The translations under genes and the position numbers were made by a program. A stretch of 64,000 nucleotides of DNA from an uncultured Caulobacteraceae bacterium (lineage in GTDB: Bacteria > Pseudomonadota > Alphaproteobacteria > Caulobacterales > Caulobacteraceae): assembly GCA_903872075.1 (NCBI GenBank), contig CAIQJF010000086.1:42041-106040 (forward strand), read 5' to 3'. Shown in pieces: positions 37,220 through 45,019 of this stretch. Below the pieces are notes generated by a model. That model was not told the DNA's origin. It worked only from the letters and a program-made list of their open reading frames with translations, and made no database searches. Numbering within the stretch: the first letter of the stretch is position 1; each line of letters opens with the position of its first letter.

Positions 37220-38335
37220 ATGGATTTCGATTTTTCCGACGACCAGAAATTCCTCAAGACCGAGGCCCGGAAGTTCCTCGACGCCCGCTGCCCGGTGACG
37301 GTGGTGCGCGGCGTGTTGGACGATCCGGCCAAGTCCTATGACGAGGGCCTGTGGAAGGCCGTGGCCGAGCAGGGCTGGCTGGGCGCCGCGATCCCCGAGG
37401 AATTCGGCGGTCTGGGACTGGGCGGCATCGACCTGTGCGGCATCGCCGAGGAACTGGGCCGGGCCCTGGCGCCCATCCCCTTCGCCTCCACGGTCTATTT
37501 CGCCGCAGAGGCCCTGATGCTGGCCGGCTCTCAGGCGCAGAAGGCCAAATGGCTACCGAAGATCGCGGCCGGCGAGGTGATTGGTTGTTTCGGCATGACT
37601 GAGCGCCCGGGCACGCTGACCGACGCCCAGGTGCAGGCCCGGGTCGAGGGCGGCAAGCTCACCGGGGTGAAGATTCCCGTCACCGACGGCGACGTGGCCG
37701 ATCTGGCCATCGTCCTGGCCCGCGAGTCCGGACAGGTCGGCCTCTATCTGGTCGATCTGAGCGGCGAGGGCGTCACCCGCGAGACCCTGCAGACCCTTGA
37801 TCCCACCCGCGGCGTCGCCAAGCTGACGTTCGCCGGCGCGGCCGCCGAGCGCATGGGCGAAGCGGGCGAGGGCCTGAGCCTGGCCGAGGTGGTGCTCAAC
37901 CGCGCCGCCGTGCTTCTGGCCTTCGAACAGGTGGGCGGCGCCGATCGCGCTTTGGAAATGGCCAAGAGCTACGCCCTTGAGCGCTACGCCTTCGGCCGCC
38001 AGATCGGCAGCTACCAGGCGATCAAACACAAGCTCGCCGACATGTATATCAAGAACGAACTGGCCCGCTCCAACGCCTACTATGGCGCCTGGGCCCTCGA
38101 TGACGGCGCGGCCGAACTGCCGGTGGCCGCCGCGGCGGCCCGGGTCGCGGCCTGCGAAGCCTTCTGGTTCGCCGCCAAGGAAAACATTCAGACCCACGGC
38201 GGCATGGGCTTCACCTGGGCCGTGGACTGCCACCTCTTCTATCGCCGCGCCCAGCAGCTCGGTCTCGTGGCGGGCGGCGCCAAGGCGTGGAAAGAACGCC
38301 TGGTGAGCCAGCTCGAACGCCGCAACGCCGCCTAA
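37220..38335 (+). CDS. Acyl-CoA dehydrogenase family protein, probable partner subunit
   Basis: The 371-residue flavoprotein has the three-domain acyl-CoA dehydrogenase layout: helical N terminus, a beta middle domain (GCFGMTERPGTL) and a helical C terminus with RYAFGRQIGSYQAIKHKLADM. In the C-terminal HGGMGFTW segment, the position usually occupied by glutamate is alanine (A334), so it may lack a catalytic base of its own. It lies 22 bases before a second dehydrogenase gene. CAGGAG precedes the start. Paired genes of this kind can encode alpha2beta2 enzymes, as known for mycobacterial steroid side-chain dehydrogenases; that is an inference here. Confidence 0.88.
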   Translation: MDFDFSDDQKFLKTEARKFLDARCPVTVVRGVLDDPAKSYDEGLWKAVAEQGWLGAAIPEEFGGLGLGGIDLCGIAEELGRALAPIPFASTVYFAAEALMLAGSQAQKAKWLPKIAAGEVIGCFGMTERPGTLTDAQVQARVEGGKLTGVKIPVTDGDVADLAIVLARESGQVGLYLVDLSGEGVTRETLQTLDPTRGVAKLTFAGAAAERMGEAGEGLSLAEVVLNRAAVLLAFEQVGGADRALEMAKSYALERYAFGRQIGSYQAIKHKLADMYIKNELARSNAYYGAWALDDGAAELPVAAAAARVAACEAFWFAAKENIQTHGGMGFTWAVDCHLFYRRAQQLGLVAGGAKAWKERLVSQLERRNAA

Positions 38336-38357
38336 GACATTCAAGAAGGACAGAGAC

Positions 38358-39581
38358 ATGGACTTCAACGACACCGCTGAAGAAGCCGCCTACCGCAAAG
38401 AGGTTCGCGGCTGGCTCGAAGCCAACGCCCCCAAATCGGTCGTCACCTCGGCCGATCCCATGGAAGACGCCATGGATATGAAGGCGGCGCGCGCCTGGCA
38501 GCGGAAGAAGGCCAAAGCCGGCTACGCCTGCATCACCTGGCCCAAGGAATGGGGCGGCGGCGGCGGCGCCTCCTGGCAGTCGGTGATCTTCGGCCAGGAA
38601 GAGGCCAAGTTCCCGCATCCCGGCAACCCCTTCGCGATCGGCCTGGGCATGTGCGTGCCTACGGTGATGACGGCGGGCAACCAGGCCGACAAGGAACGCT
38701 TTGTGAAACCCGCCGTCCTCGGCGATGAGATCTGGTGCCAGCTGTTCAGCGAGCCCTCGGGCGGCTCCGACGCCGCGGCGGCCCGCACCCGCGCGGTGCT
38801 GAACGGCGACACCTGGACGATCAACGGCCAGAAGGTGTGGACCTCCGGCGCCCACTATTCCGATTTCGGCCTCCTGCTCGCGCGCACCGATCCCGATGTG
38901 CCCAAGCACAAGGGTCTGACCATGTATTGGATCGACATGAAGGATCCGGCCGTGGAAGTTCGCCCGATCCACCAGATGTCGGGCGCCTCAAACTTCAATG
39001 AGGTCTATTTCACCGACCTGAAGATCAAGGACTCCCAGCGCGTCGGCGCCGTGGGCGAAGGCTGGCGGGTGGCCCTGGTCACCCTGATGAACGAGCGCCT
39101 CTCCGTCGGCGGCGGCGGCGCCGGGTCGAGCCACGCGCGGGTGCTGAAGCTGGCCAGCGACATCTCCACCCTGGCCGGCCCCGCGGCCAAGGACGCCGGG
39201 CTGCGCGAGAAGATCGCCGACTGGTTCGTTCAGGCCGAAGGGCTGAAGTACACCACGTTCCGGACCATGACCGCCCTGTCGCGCGGCCAGACGCCGGGGC
39301 CGGAGAGTTCGATCGGCAAGGTGGTCTCGGCGACCCTGATGCAGGACATGGCCAATACCGCGCTTGAGCTTGAGGATCAGTTCGGGATCATCAGCGATCC
39401 GAAGATGGCCCCCCTGGCGGCGGCGTTCCAGTCGTCCCTGATGGGCGCGCCCGGCATGCGTATCGCCGGCGGCACCGACGAGATCCTGCGCAACATCATC
39501 GCCGAACGCGTGCTGGGCCTGCCCCAGGACGTGCGCCTCGACAAGGATGTGGCGTTCAAGGACATCCCCAGCGGGCGGTAG
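38358..39581 (+). CDS. Acyl-CoA dehydrogenase
   Basis: The 407-residue protein has the FAD and substrate motifs of the family: LFSEPSGGSDAAAARTRA, WTINGQKVWTSGAHYSDFGLLLARTD, and the C-terminal GTDEILRNIIAERVLGLP. It belongs to the FadE group seen in steroid, terpenoid and branched-acid degraders. It introduces a 2,3 double bond into acyl-CoA and passes electrons to ETF. It directly follows the other dehydrogenase and probably forms a complex with it. The GST-like gene downstream is 160 bases away and separated by a repeat element. Confidence 0.92.
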   Translation: MDFNDTAEEAAYRKEVRGWLEANAPKSVVTSADPMEDAMDMKAARAWQRKKAKAGYACITWPKEWGGGGGASWQSVIFGQEEAKFPHPGNPFAIGLGMCVPTVMTAGNQADKERFVKPAVLGDEIWCQLFSEPSGGSDAAAARTRAVLNGDTWTINGQKVWTSGAHYSDFGLLLARTDPDVPKHKGLTMYWIDMKDPAVEVRPIHQMSGASNFNEVYFTDLKIKDSQRVGAVGEGWRVALVTLMNERLSVGGGGAGSSHARVLKLASDISTLAGPAAKDAGLREKIADWFVQAEGLKYTTFRTMTALSRGQTPGPESSIGKVVSATLMQDMANTALELEDQFGIISDPKMAPLAAAFQSSLMGAPGMRIAGGTDEILRNIIAERVLGLPQDVRLDKDVAFKDIPSGR

Positions 39582-39637
39582 CCTGGCAACCCGACGCCCT
39601 GCCGCTTCCCCGCGTCGCGCGGGATGCGGACACCTCT

Positions 39638-39685
39638 CCTCCCCCGTTCGCGGGGGAGGTGGCGGCGAAGCCGCCAGAGGGGGCG
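39638..39685. repeat. REP-like intergenic element with two hairpins
   Basis: Two perfect stems stand side by side: CCTCCCCC (39638-39645) pairs with GGGGGAGG (39652-39659), with GTTCGC between, and GGCGGC (39661-39666) pairs with GCCGCC (39670-39675), with GAA as loop. A purine run, AGAGGGGG, follows. This double-hairpin type is a familiar interspersed repeat of Caulobacterales and other alphaproteobacteria. It lies between two genes of the same strand and could also stabilise or end the upstream message. Confidence 0.7.
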
Positions 39686-39741
39686 CTGGCGACTTCACCG
39701 TCCAGATCCACGACATCGCCTCGACCCCAGGGACCACCCCA

Positions 39742-40326
39742 ATGAAACTCCTCGGCGCCCCCGCCTCTCCGTTCGTGCGCAAGGTGCGCGTGCTGGCCCT
39801 GGAACTGGGGCTCGACCTGCCGTTCGAGACCGTGGCGACGGTCACCAGCACCGACCTGCCGCTGCTCAATCCCTTGGCCAAGATCCCGACACTCGTCCGC
39901 GACGACGGTCCGGCGATCTACGACTCGGCGGTGATCTGCGACTATCTCAACGCCCTGGCTGGCGGCTCGCTGCTTCCCGCCGCCGGCGAGGATCGCTGGC
40001 GGGCGCTGACCTTGGAAGCTCTGTCCGATGGCCTGTGCGACGCGGCCGTCTGGCGCCGTGGCGAGATGGCCCGGCCCGCCGGCGATGGCCATACCGACGC
40101 CCTGGAAAAGCAGCGGAAGCTGGTCGGGCGCGCCCTGGACGCGCTGGAAGCCCAGGTCGAGACCTTCACCAGCTTCGGCGTGGGTGAAATCGCCGCGGCC
40201 TGCTCCGTGGCCTATCTCGATTTCCGCTTCCCCAATGAGCCCTGGCGCCCGACCCACCCGAAACTGGCCGCCGGCTTCGCGCGGGTGGCCGAACGGGCCT
40301 CGATGAAGGTCACCGAACCGGTCTGA
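39742..40326 (+). CDS. Glutathione S-transferase-like protein
   Basis: From ATG 39742 the product is 194 residues; the frame extends to 39547, but that part overlaps the previous gene and the repeat. The N-terminal thioredoxin-like domain reads MKLLGAPASPFVRKVRVLALELGL, with the cis-proline and substrate region NPLAKIPTLVRDD and DSAVICDYL. A short helical C-terminal domain follows. It would conjugate glutathione or act in a related redox step in the cytoplasm. At about 194 residues it is slightly shorter than a typical GST, but no domain appears cut. Confidence 0.88.
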   Translation: MKLLGAPASPFVRKVRVLALELGLDLPFETVATVTSTDLPLLNPLAKIPTLVRDDGPAIYDSAVICDYLNALAGGSLLPAAGEDRWRALTLEALSDGLCDAAVWRRGEMARPAGDGHTDALEKQRKLVGRALDALEAQVETFTSFGVGEIAAACSVAYLDFRFPNEPWRPTHPKLAAGFARVAERASMKVTEPV

Positions 40327-40333
40327 TCGGCAG

Positions 40334-40352
40334 GGCGGACATCCCGTCCGCC
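40334..40352. terminator. Hairpin between convergent genes
   Basis: GGCGGAC (40334-40340) and GTCCGCC (40346-40352) form a seven-base stem with an ATCCC loop, between the ends of the GST-like gene (40326) and the fuconate dehydratase gene (40358). There is no U-run. A two-way terminator is the simplest reading. Confidence 0.5.
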
Positions 40353-40357
40353 GCCCC

Positions 40358-41656
40358 TCAATCCGTCCAGGCCGAGCCGTTCGGGAAGCCGAACTCGGCG
40401 AGGCTCTCCGGTTTCATCTCGACGCTGAAGCCGGGCCGCTCCGGCGCCAGATAGCGGCCGTTCGCCACCCGGATCGGGTCGACGAAATGCTCGTGCAGGT
40501 GGGCCGCGTGCTCAATCATCCGGCCCTCATCCGCGCTACGCACGGCGGCGGCGTCGAAGAAGCTGAGGTGCTGGACGTATTCGCACAGACCCACGCCCCC
40601 GGCGTGCGGACAGACCGGGGTCTCGAACGCCGCGGCCAGCAGCAGGACGGCCAGCGCCTCATTGACCCCGCCCAGCCGGCAGGCGTCGATCTGCACCACG
40701 TCCAGGGCCCCGGCCTGGAGGTACTGTTTGAACATCACCCGGTTGTGGCAGTGCTCGCCAGTGGCGACGCGGATCGGCGCGACACCCGCCCGGACGCGGG
40801 CGTGTCCGAGGATATCGTCCGGACTGACCGGCTCCTCGATCCAGTAGGGACCGACCCCGCGCAGGGCCTCCATCCAGCCAATCGCCTGGTCCACTTCCCA
40901 GACCTGATTGGCGTCGGTCATCAGCAGACGATCGGGGCCGAGAATCTCACGCAAAACCCCGGCCCGGCGGATGTCGTCGGCGAGGTTTCCGCCCACCTTC
41001 ATCTTGATCGCGCCCCAGCCGGCGTCCACCGCCGCGCGGGCGAGGCCTCGGATCTTGTCGTCGTCGTAGCCCAGCCAGCCGGCGGAGGTGGTGTAGGCGG
41101 CGTGGCCGTCGCGCTGCAGGGCGTCGATGCGATCCGACTTGCCCAGCGCGCGACCGCGGAGAATCTCCAGGGCCCGCTCGGGCGGCAAGGCGTCGGTGAT
41201 GTGGCGGAAGTCGATGGCCGAGACGATCTGCTCTGGCGACATGGCCGCCAGATAGCGCCACAGGGGCTGGCCGGCCCGCTTAGCCAACAGATCCCAGACC
41301 GCGTTTACCAGGGCCGCGGCGGCCATGTGGATGATCCCCTTCTCCGGCCCCAGCCAGCGCATCTGGGAATCGCCGACCATCTCGCGCCAGAAACCAGAGA
41401 GGTCGTTCTCGATCCCGTCCAGGGTCCGCCCGACCAGCTTGGGCGAGAGCGCGTTGATCGCATGAACCACCAGATCGGTGCCCCGCCCGAGGGTGAACGC
41501 AAGGCCGTGGCCCGAGAGGCCTGGCTCGGTCGTCTGCAGGATCACATAGGCGGCCGAATAGTCCGGGTCGGGGTTCATGGCGTCGGAGCCGTCGAGGAAC
41601 CGCGAAGTGGGGAAGCGGACGTCGAGGGCGCGGGCGGTGGAAATGGCAATGGTCAA
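40358..41656 (-). CDS. L-fuconate dehydratase (enolase superfamily)
   Basis: The protein has about 432 residues if started at TTG 41656, which has GGGGAA upstream; an ATG at 41692 would add twelve residues without a ribosome-binding site. The N terminus ALDVRFPTSRFLDGSDAMNPDPDYSAAYVILQT and the DGHAAYTTSAGWLGYDDDKI segment match L-fuconate dehydratases. Catalytic elements include the KMK of IKMKVGGN, metal ligands in TDANQVWEVD, WIEEPV and GEHCHNR, and a histidine in CPHAGG. It dehydrates L-fuconate to 2-keto-3-deoxy-L-fuconate. It is divergent from the lactonase that makes its substrate. Confidence 0.88.
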   Translation of the reverse strand: MTIAISTARALDVRFPTSRFLDGSDAMNPDPDYSAAYVILQTTEPGLSGHGLAFTLGRGTDLVVHAINALSPKLVGRTLDGIENDLSGFWREMVGDSQMRWLGPEKGIIHMAAAALVNAVWDLLAKRAGQPLWRYLAAMSPEQIVSAIDFRHITDALPPERALEILRGRALGKSDRIDALQRDGHAAYTTSAGWLGYDDDKIRGLARAAVDAGWGAIKMKVGGNLADDIRRAGVLREILGPDRLLMTDANQVWEVDQAIGWMEALRGVGPYWIEEPVSPDDILGHARVRAGVAPIRVATGEHCHNRVMFKQYLQAGALDVVQIDACRLGGVNEALAVLLLAAAFETPVCPHAGGVGLCEYVQHLSFFDAAAVRSADEGRMIEHAAHLHEHFVDPIRVANGRYLAPERPGFSVEMKPESLAEFGFPNGSAWTD

Positions 41657-41721
41657 AGCGTTCCCCGGATGGTGTTCTTGGCGGCGCACCATGCGACGGG
41701 GCGGCGGCGGATGACAACGCG

Positions 41722-42549
41722 ATGATCATCGATTCCCACGTCCATCTGTGGCGGCTCTCGCGCGGCGACTACGGCTGGCTGTCGCCGGACCTGACGGCGC
41801 TCTATCGGGACTTCGAGCCCGGAGATCTCGCGCCCCTGATGGCGACCGCCGGGGTGACCGGGGGCGTGGTCGTCCAGGCCGCGGAGACCGAGGCGGAGAC
41901 GCGCCACCTTCTGGACCTCGCCGACCGTACCGACGCCATTCTGGCGGTGGTGGGCTGGACGGATTTCGCCGCGGCGGATGCGCCCGCCACCATCACGCGG
42001 CTGGCCCGCGCGCCGAAGTTGAAGGGTCTCCGCCCGATGCTGCAGGATCTGGAGGACGACGACTTCATCCTGCGCCGACAAGCCGATGCGGCGCTGACCG
42101 CCATGGGCGTCCAGGGCCTGAGGCTGGACGCCCTGGTGCGGCCACGGCATCTGACGCGCCTGATCAAAGTGCGCGAGCGTCACCCCGACCTGCCCATCGT
42201 GATCGATCACATCGCCAAGCCGGATATTGCCGGCGGCGAGTGGGATCCCTGGGCCGGCGACCTTGCCCGCGTGGCCGCCGACGGAATGACCTGCTGCAAA
42301 CTGAGCGGGCTGATCACGGAAGCAGGGGGCGACTGGACCGCCGCCCAAATAGCGCCCTACGCTAGGCATGTTCTGAAGGTTTTCGGCCCTGACCGCGTGA
42401 TGTGGGGTAGCGACTGGCCGGTCGCGCTGCTGGCGGGCGACTATCAGGGTTGGCTCGCCGCCGCCCGCTCGCTGCTGGATGGTCTATCGCCGGCGGACCG
42501 CGCCCTGGTGATGGGCGGAACGGCCCGGCGGTTCTACGGCCTCGGCTGA
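41722..42549 (+). CDS. L-fuconolactonase-like amidohydrolase
   Basis: The 275-residue amidohydrolase begins MIIDSHVHLW, the metal-binding HxH motif, and also has GLRPMLQDLEDDDFI, VIDHIAKPDI and MWGSDWPV. This pattern matches L-fucono-1,5-lactonase of COG3618. It would hydrolyse L-fuconolactone to L-fuconate, the substrate of the divergent dehydratase. No transporter, L-fucose dehydrogenase or diketo hydrolase of the pathway is visible in the window. A 4-sulfomuconolactone or other lactone hydrolase role is a less likely alternative. Confidence 0.83.
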   Translation: MIIDSHVHLWRLSRGDYGWLSPDLTALYRDFEPGDLAPLMATAGVTGGVVVQAAETEAETRHLLDLADRTDAILAVVGWTDFAAADAPATITRLARAPKLKGLRPMLQDLEDDDFILRRQADAALTAMGVQGLRLDALVRPRHLTRLIKVRERHPDLPIVIDHIAKPDIAGGEWDPWAGDLARVAADGMTCCKLSGLITEAGGDWTAAQIAPYARHVLKVFGPDRVMWGSDWPVALLAGDYQGWLAAARSLLDGLSPADRALVMGGTARRFYGLG

Positions 42550-42564
42550 TCGCCTCCGGCGGGT

Positions 42565-43326
42565 TCAGGGCCGCACGAATTTCAGGGCGTACTGGTCGGT
42601 GTGGCCGTGCATGCCGGGATCGAAGATCGACTTGCTGTGATCGTCGTCCGCGTGGGCGAGCAAGCGCCCCTCGCCGGCGAGCCGGAACCCAGCGGCGGTG
42701 ACCTCTGCGATCACCTGGGCCTTTTCAATGCGGTGCAGTTTGGCGATGTCGGCCTCCGTCAGGTCGGGCGCTGCCTGATGGTCGATGATCATATAGATTC
42801 CGCCGGGCTTCAGCGCCGCGAACACCCGGCGGTTGAAATCGGCGATGTCCACCGCGCCGTATTTGGCGATGTGCAGGTCGTGATAGTTCTGGGTGATCCA
42901 GAACAGGTCGACATTCTCCGCCAGCTTGAACTGGCCGAACGGCGCCACATCCAGCGAGACGTTGCCGCGCCTCGGTTCGGCGAGAAGCTTGCGGTCGGCC
43001 TCCACCGCATCCTTCCAGCCGGCGTTTTCCAGGCCCAGCACCTTGCCCTTGGGCCCCACCACATCGCCGATCAGACGCGTGAAATACCCGCCGCCGGGAA
43101 ACAGTTCGCCCACCACCATCCCGGGTTGGACGCCGGCGAAGACCAGGGTGTCGGCCGGCGCGCGCGCCACATCGTCTGCCCGGTCTTCCTTGGGTCTGGC
43201 GGGATCGGCGATGGCGGCGGTGACGTAGGCGGGCGCCGAAGCGGCCTGTGCCGGGGCGGCGGCGCCGCCAGTGCTAGCGCCGGCGAGGGCCAGCAGCGCC
43301 AGGGTGAAGGAAAGTGCGTGTCTCAT
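42565..43326 (-). CDS. Exported methyltransferase-fold protein (COG4798-like), second copy
   Basis: The 253-residue protein has a Sec signal (residues 1 to about 28) and a methyltransferase-like core: FAGVQPGMVVGELFPGGGYFTRLIGDVVGP, LFWITQNYHDLH and LKPGGIYMIIDH. It is a clear relative of the protein at 19338-20093, with the same order of motifs and the same QNYHDL segment. It stands on the minus strand between two fucose pathway genes of the plus strand. Function is unknown; export makes a SAM-dependent role uncertain. Confidence 0.85.
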   Translation of the reverse strand: MRHALSFTLALLALAGASTGGAAAPAQAASAPAYVTAAIADPARPKEDRADDVARAPADTLVFAGVQPGMVVGELFPGGGYFTRLIGDVVGPKGKVLGLENAGWKDAVEADRKLLAEPRRGNVSLDVAPFGQFKLAENVDLFWITQNYHDLHIAKYGAVDIADFNRRVFAALKPGGIYMIIDHQAAPDLTEADIAKLHRIEKAQVIAEVTAAGFRLAGEGRLLAHADDDHSKSIFDPGMHGHTDQYALKFVRP

Positions 43327-43416
43327 GGAGCATCACGATATCACATCGTCGCGCTGCTGGCCCCCGCGCCGCCGTTGGTGTTTAGGGGTCCGAGCACGTA
43401 ACGGGAGCGATAGGGC

Positions 43417-44157
43417 ATGGGACGACTGACAGGCAAGACCGCTCTGGTCACAGCGGCGGGCGCCGGGATTGGGCGCGCCACGGCCCTCGCCTTCGCGGCC
43501 GAAGGCGCACATGTGCTCGCCACCGATATCGATGCGGCGGCGCTGACCGCCCTGAAGGCCGAATGCCCGGGCCTGGAGACGGCCCTGCTCGACGTGCGTT
43601 CCGACGCCGCGGTGGCGGCCCAGTTCGACGCGGGCTTCGCCCCGAACGTGCTCCTCAACGGGGCCGGCTTCGTCCACCACGGCACGATCCTGGATTGCAC
43701 GCCGGAGGACTGGGCGTTCAGTTTCGACCTGAACGTCACGTCCATGTATCGGGTCATCCGGGCCGCCCTGCCCGGCATGCTGGCCCGGGGCGGCGGGTCG
43801 ATCGTCAACATGTCCTCGATCGCGTCGAGCCTGCGCGGCGCGGCCAACCGCTTCGTCTACGGCGCCACCAAGGCCGCCGTGATCGGGCTGACCAAGAGCG
43901 TCGCTCAGGACTACGTCACCCAGGGAATCCGCTGCAACGCCATCTGCCCGGGCACCGTGCAGTCGCCCTCACTCGACGGCCGCATCAACGCCAATGCTGA
44001 CCCGGTGGCCGCCCGCGCGGCCTTCATCGCCCGCCAGCCCATGGGCCGCCTGGGACGCGCCGAAGAGATCGCCGCCCTGGCGGTCTATCTGGCCTCGGAT
44101 GAATCGGCCTTCACAACGGGAACCGCCCAGGTGATCGACGGCGGCTGGAGCAACTAG
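43417..44157 (+). CDS. SDR oxidoreductase, probable 2-keto-3-deoxy-L-fuconate dehydrogenase
   Basis: The 246-residue short-chain dehydrogenase has the NAD-binding TAAGAGIGRATA motif, an N-terminal aspartate (ATDID) that favours NAD, the catalytic serine in MSSIASSLRG and the YxxxK motif YGATK. The stretch CNAICPGTVQSPSLDGRI and the ending ESAFTTGTAQVIDGGWSN fit the group containing 2-keto-3-deoxy-L-fuconate dehydrogenase and DHRS6-type dehydrogenases. With the dehydratase and lactonase nearby, the next step of L-fucose oxidation is the best guess. GGGAG lies before the start. Confidence 0.83.
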   Translation: MGRLTGKTALVTAAGAGIGRATALAFAAEGAHVLATDIDAAALTALKAECPGLETALLDVRSDAAVAAQFDAGFAPNVLLNGAGFVHHGTILDCTPEDWAFSFDLNVTSMYRVIRAALPGMLARGGGSIVNMSSIASSLRGAANRFVYGATKAAVIGLTKSVAQDYVTQGIRCNAICPGTVQSPSLDGRINANADPVAARAAFIARQPMGRLGRAEEIAALAVYLASDESAFTTGTAQVIDGGWSN

Positions 44158-44163
44158 AGCGGG

Positions 44164-44859
44164 TCAGGCCGGCCGGTCGGCCCCGGACGTCACCGCCGCG
44201 GCCTCCGCGGCGAAGTCACCCGCGGGCGCCGCGCCGTCGAGGTTGAAATTCGGGTACAGAATCCGGAACTCCGCCACGATCGCATCATAGGGCACGTCGC
44301 CGTAGACGCCTCTGTCGCGGACATATTCCATGTGCCGCTGGCCCCGGGCGTCGAAGGGATGGAAGACGGAGTCCTGGCGTCCATCGAACTCCAGCGGCAG
44401 CACGCCGAACTTGGTGCACAGCTCAAGGTTGAACGCCGGAGTCGCCTTCACCCACCGGCCCTCCAGCCACAGGTCGGTGTAGCCGTGGAAGATGAACAGA
44501 TCAGTTCCCATCTGTTCAACCAGTCGCGGCGTGGCCAGGTGGTTACGCACATCGGCATAGCCCAGGCGGGCCGGGATGCCCGCGGCGCGGGCCGCGGCCG
44601 CCAGGACAGCGGCCTTGGTGACGCAGAAGCCGCGCCCACGCTCCAGGGTGGCGCTCGCCGAGAACCCCTTGGGCGTATAGTCGATGTCGTAGGGGTCGTA
44701 GCGAAGGTCGTCACGCACGGCATAGTAGAGCCGGCAGGCCCGCTCGACGTCGCTCCCGCCCCCGGCGCGGGCCTCGGCGTAGGCGCGTATCGCCGGCGCA
44801 TCGGAGTCGACGAAGCGGGACGGGGCCAGGTACGCCGAAGGATCCTGGGCTGCAGACAT
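44164..44859 (-). CDS. Transglutaminase-like cysteine protease-fold protein
   Basis: The 231-residue protein has a transglutaminase core with C79 in GRGFCVTKAAVL and H125 in FIFHGYTDLWLEGRW. The third catalytic residue, normally an aspartate after the WV strand, is not obvious: the sequence reads GRWVKATPAFN. Relatives are peptidases or isopeptidases, or act in unknown small-molecule chemistry. There is no signal peptide. It is convergent with the SDR gene and divergent from the acyl-CoA ligase. Confidence 0.8.
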   Translation of the reverse strand: MSAAQDPSAYLAPSRFVDSDAPAIRAYAEARAGGGSDVERACRLYYAVRDDLRYDPYDIDYTPKGFSASATLERGRGFCVTKAAVLAAAARAAGIPARLGYADVRNHLATPRLVEQMGTDLFIFHGYTDLWLEGRWVKATPAFNLELCTKFGVLPLEFDGRQDSVFHPFDARGQRHMEYVRDRGVYGDVPYDAIVAEFRILYPNFNLDGAAPAGDFAAEAAAVTSGADRPA

Positions 44860-45019
44860 GGAACTTCCTCCGGATGGGCGGCGCCGCGCTCTTGGACCAC
44901 CGACGAGGGGTGATCGGGTTCAGCGTTAAACCATGTCGGAAGCGCTGTCAGGCCAGGCGCGAGGTGATAGACGGGGCGTGGCAGAGAGGCGGCGGCAGAC
45001 CGCCTGGAGGATTTCGACG

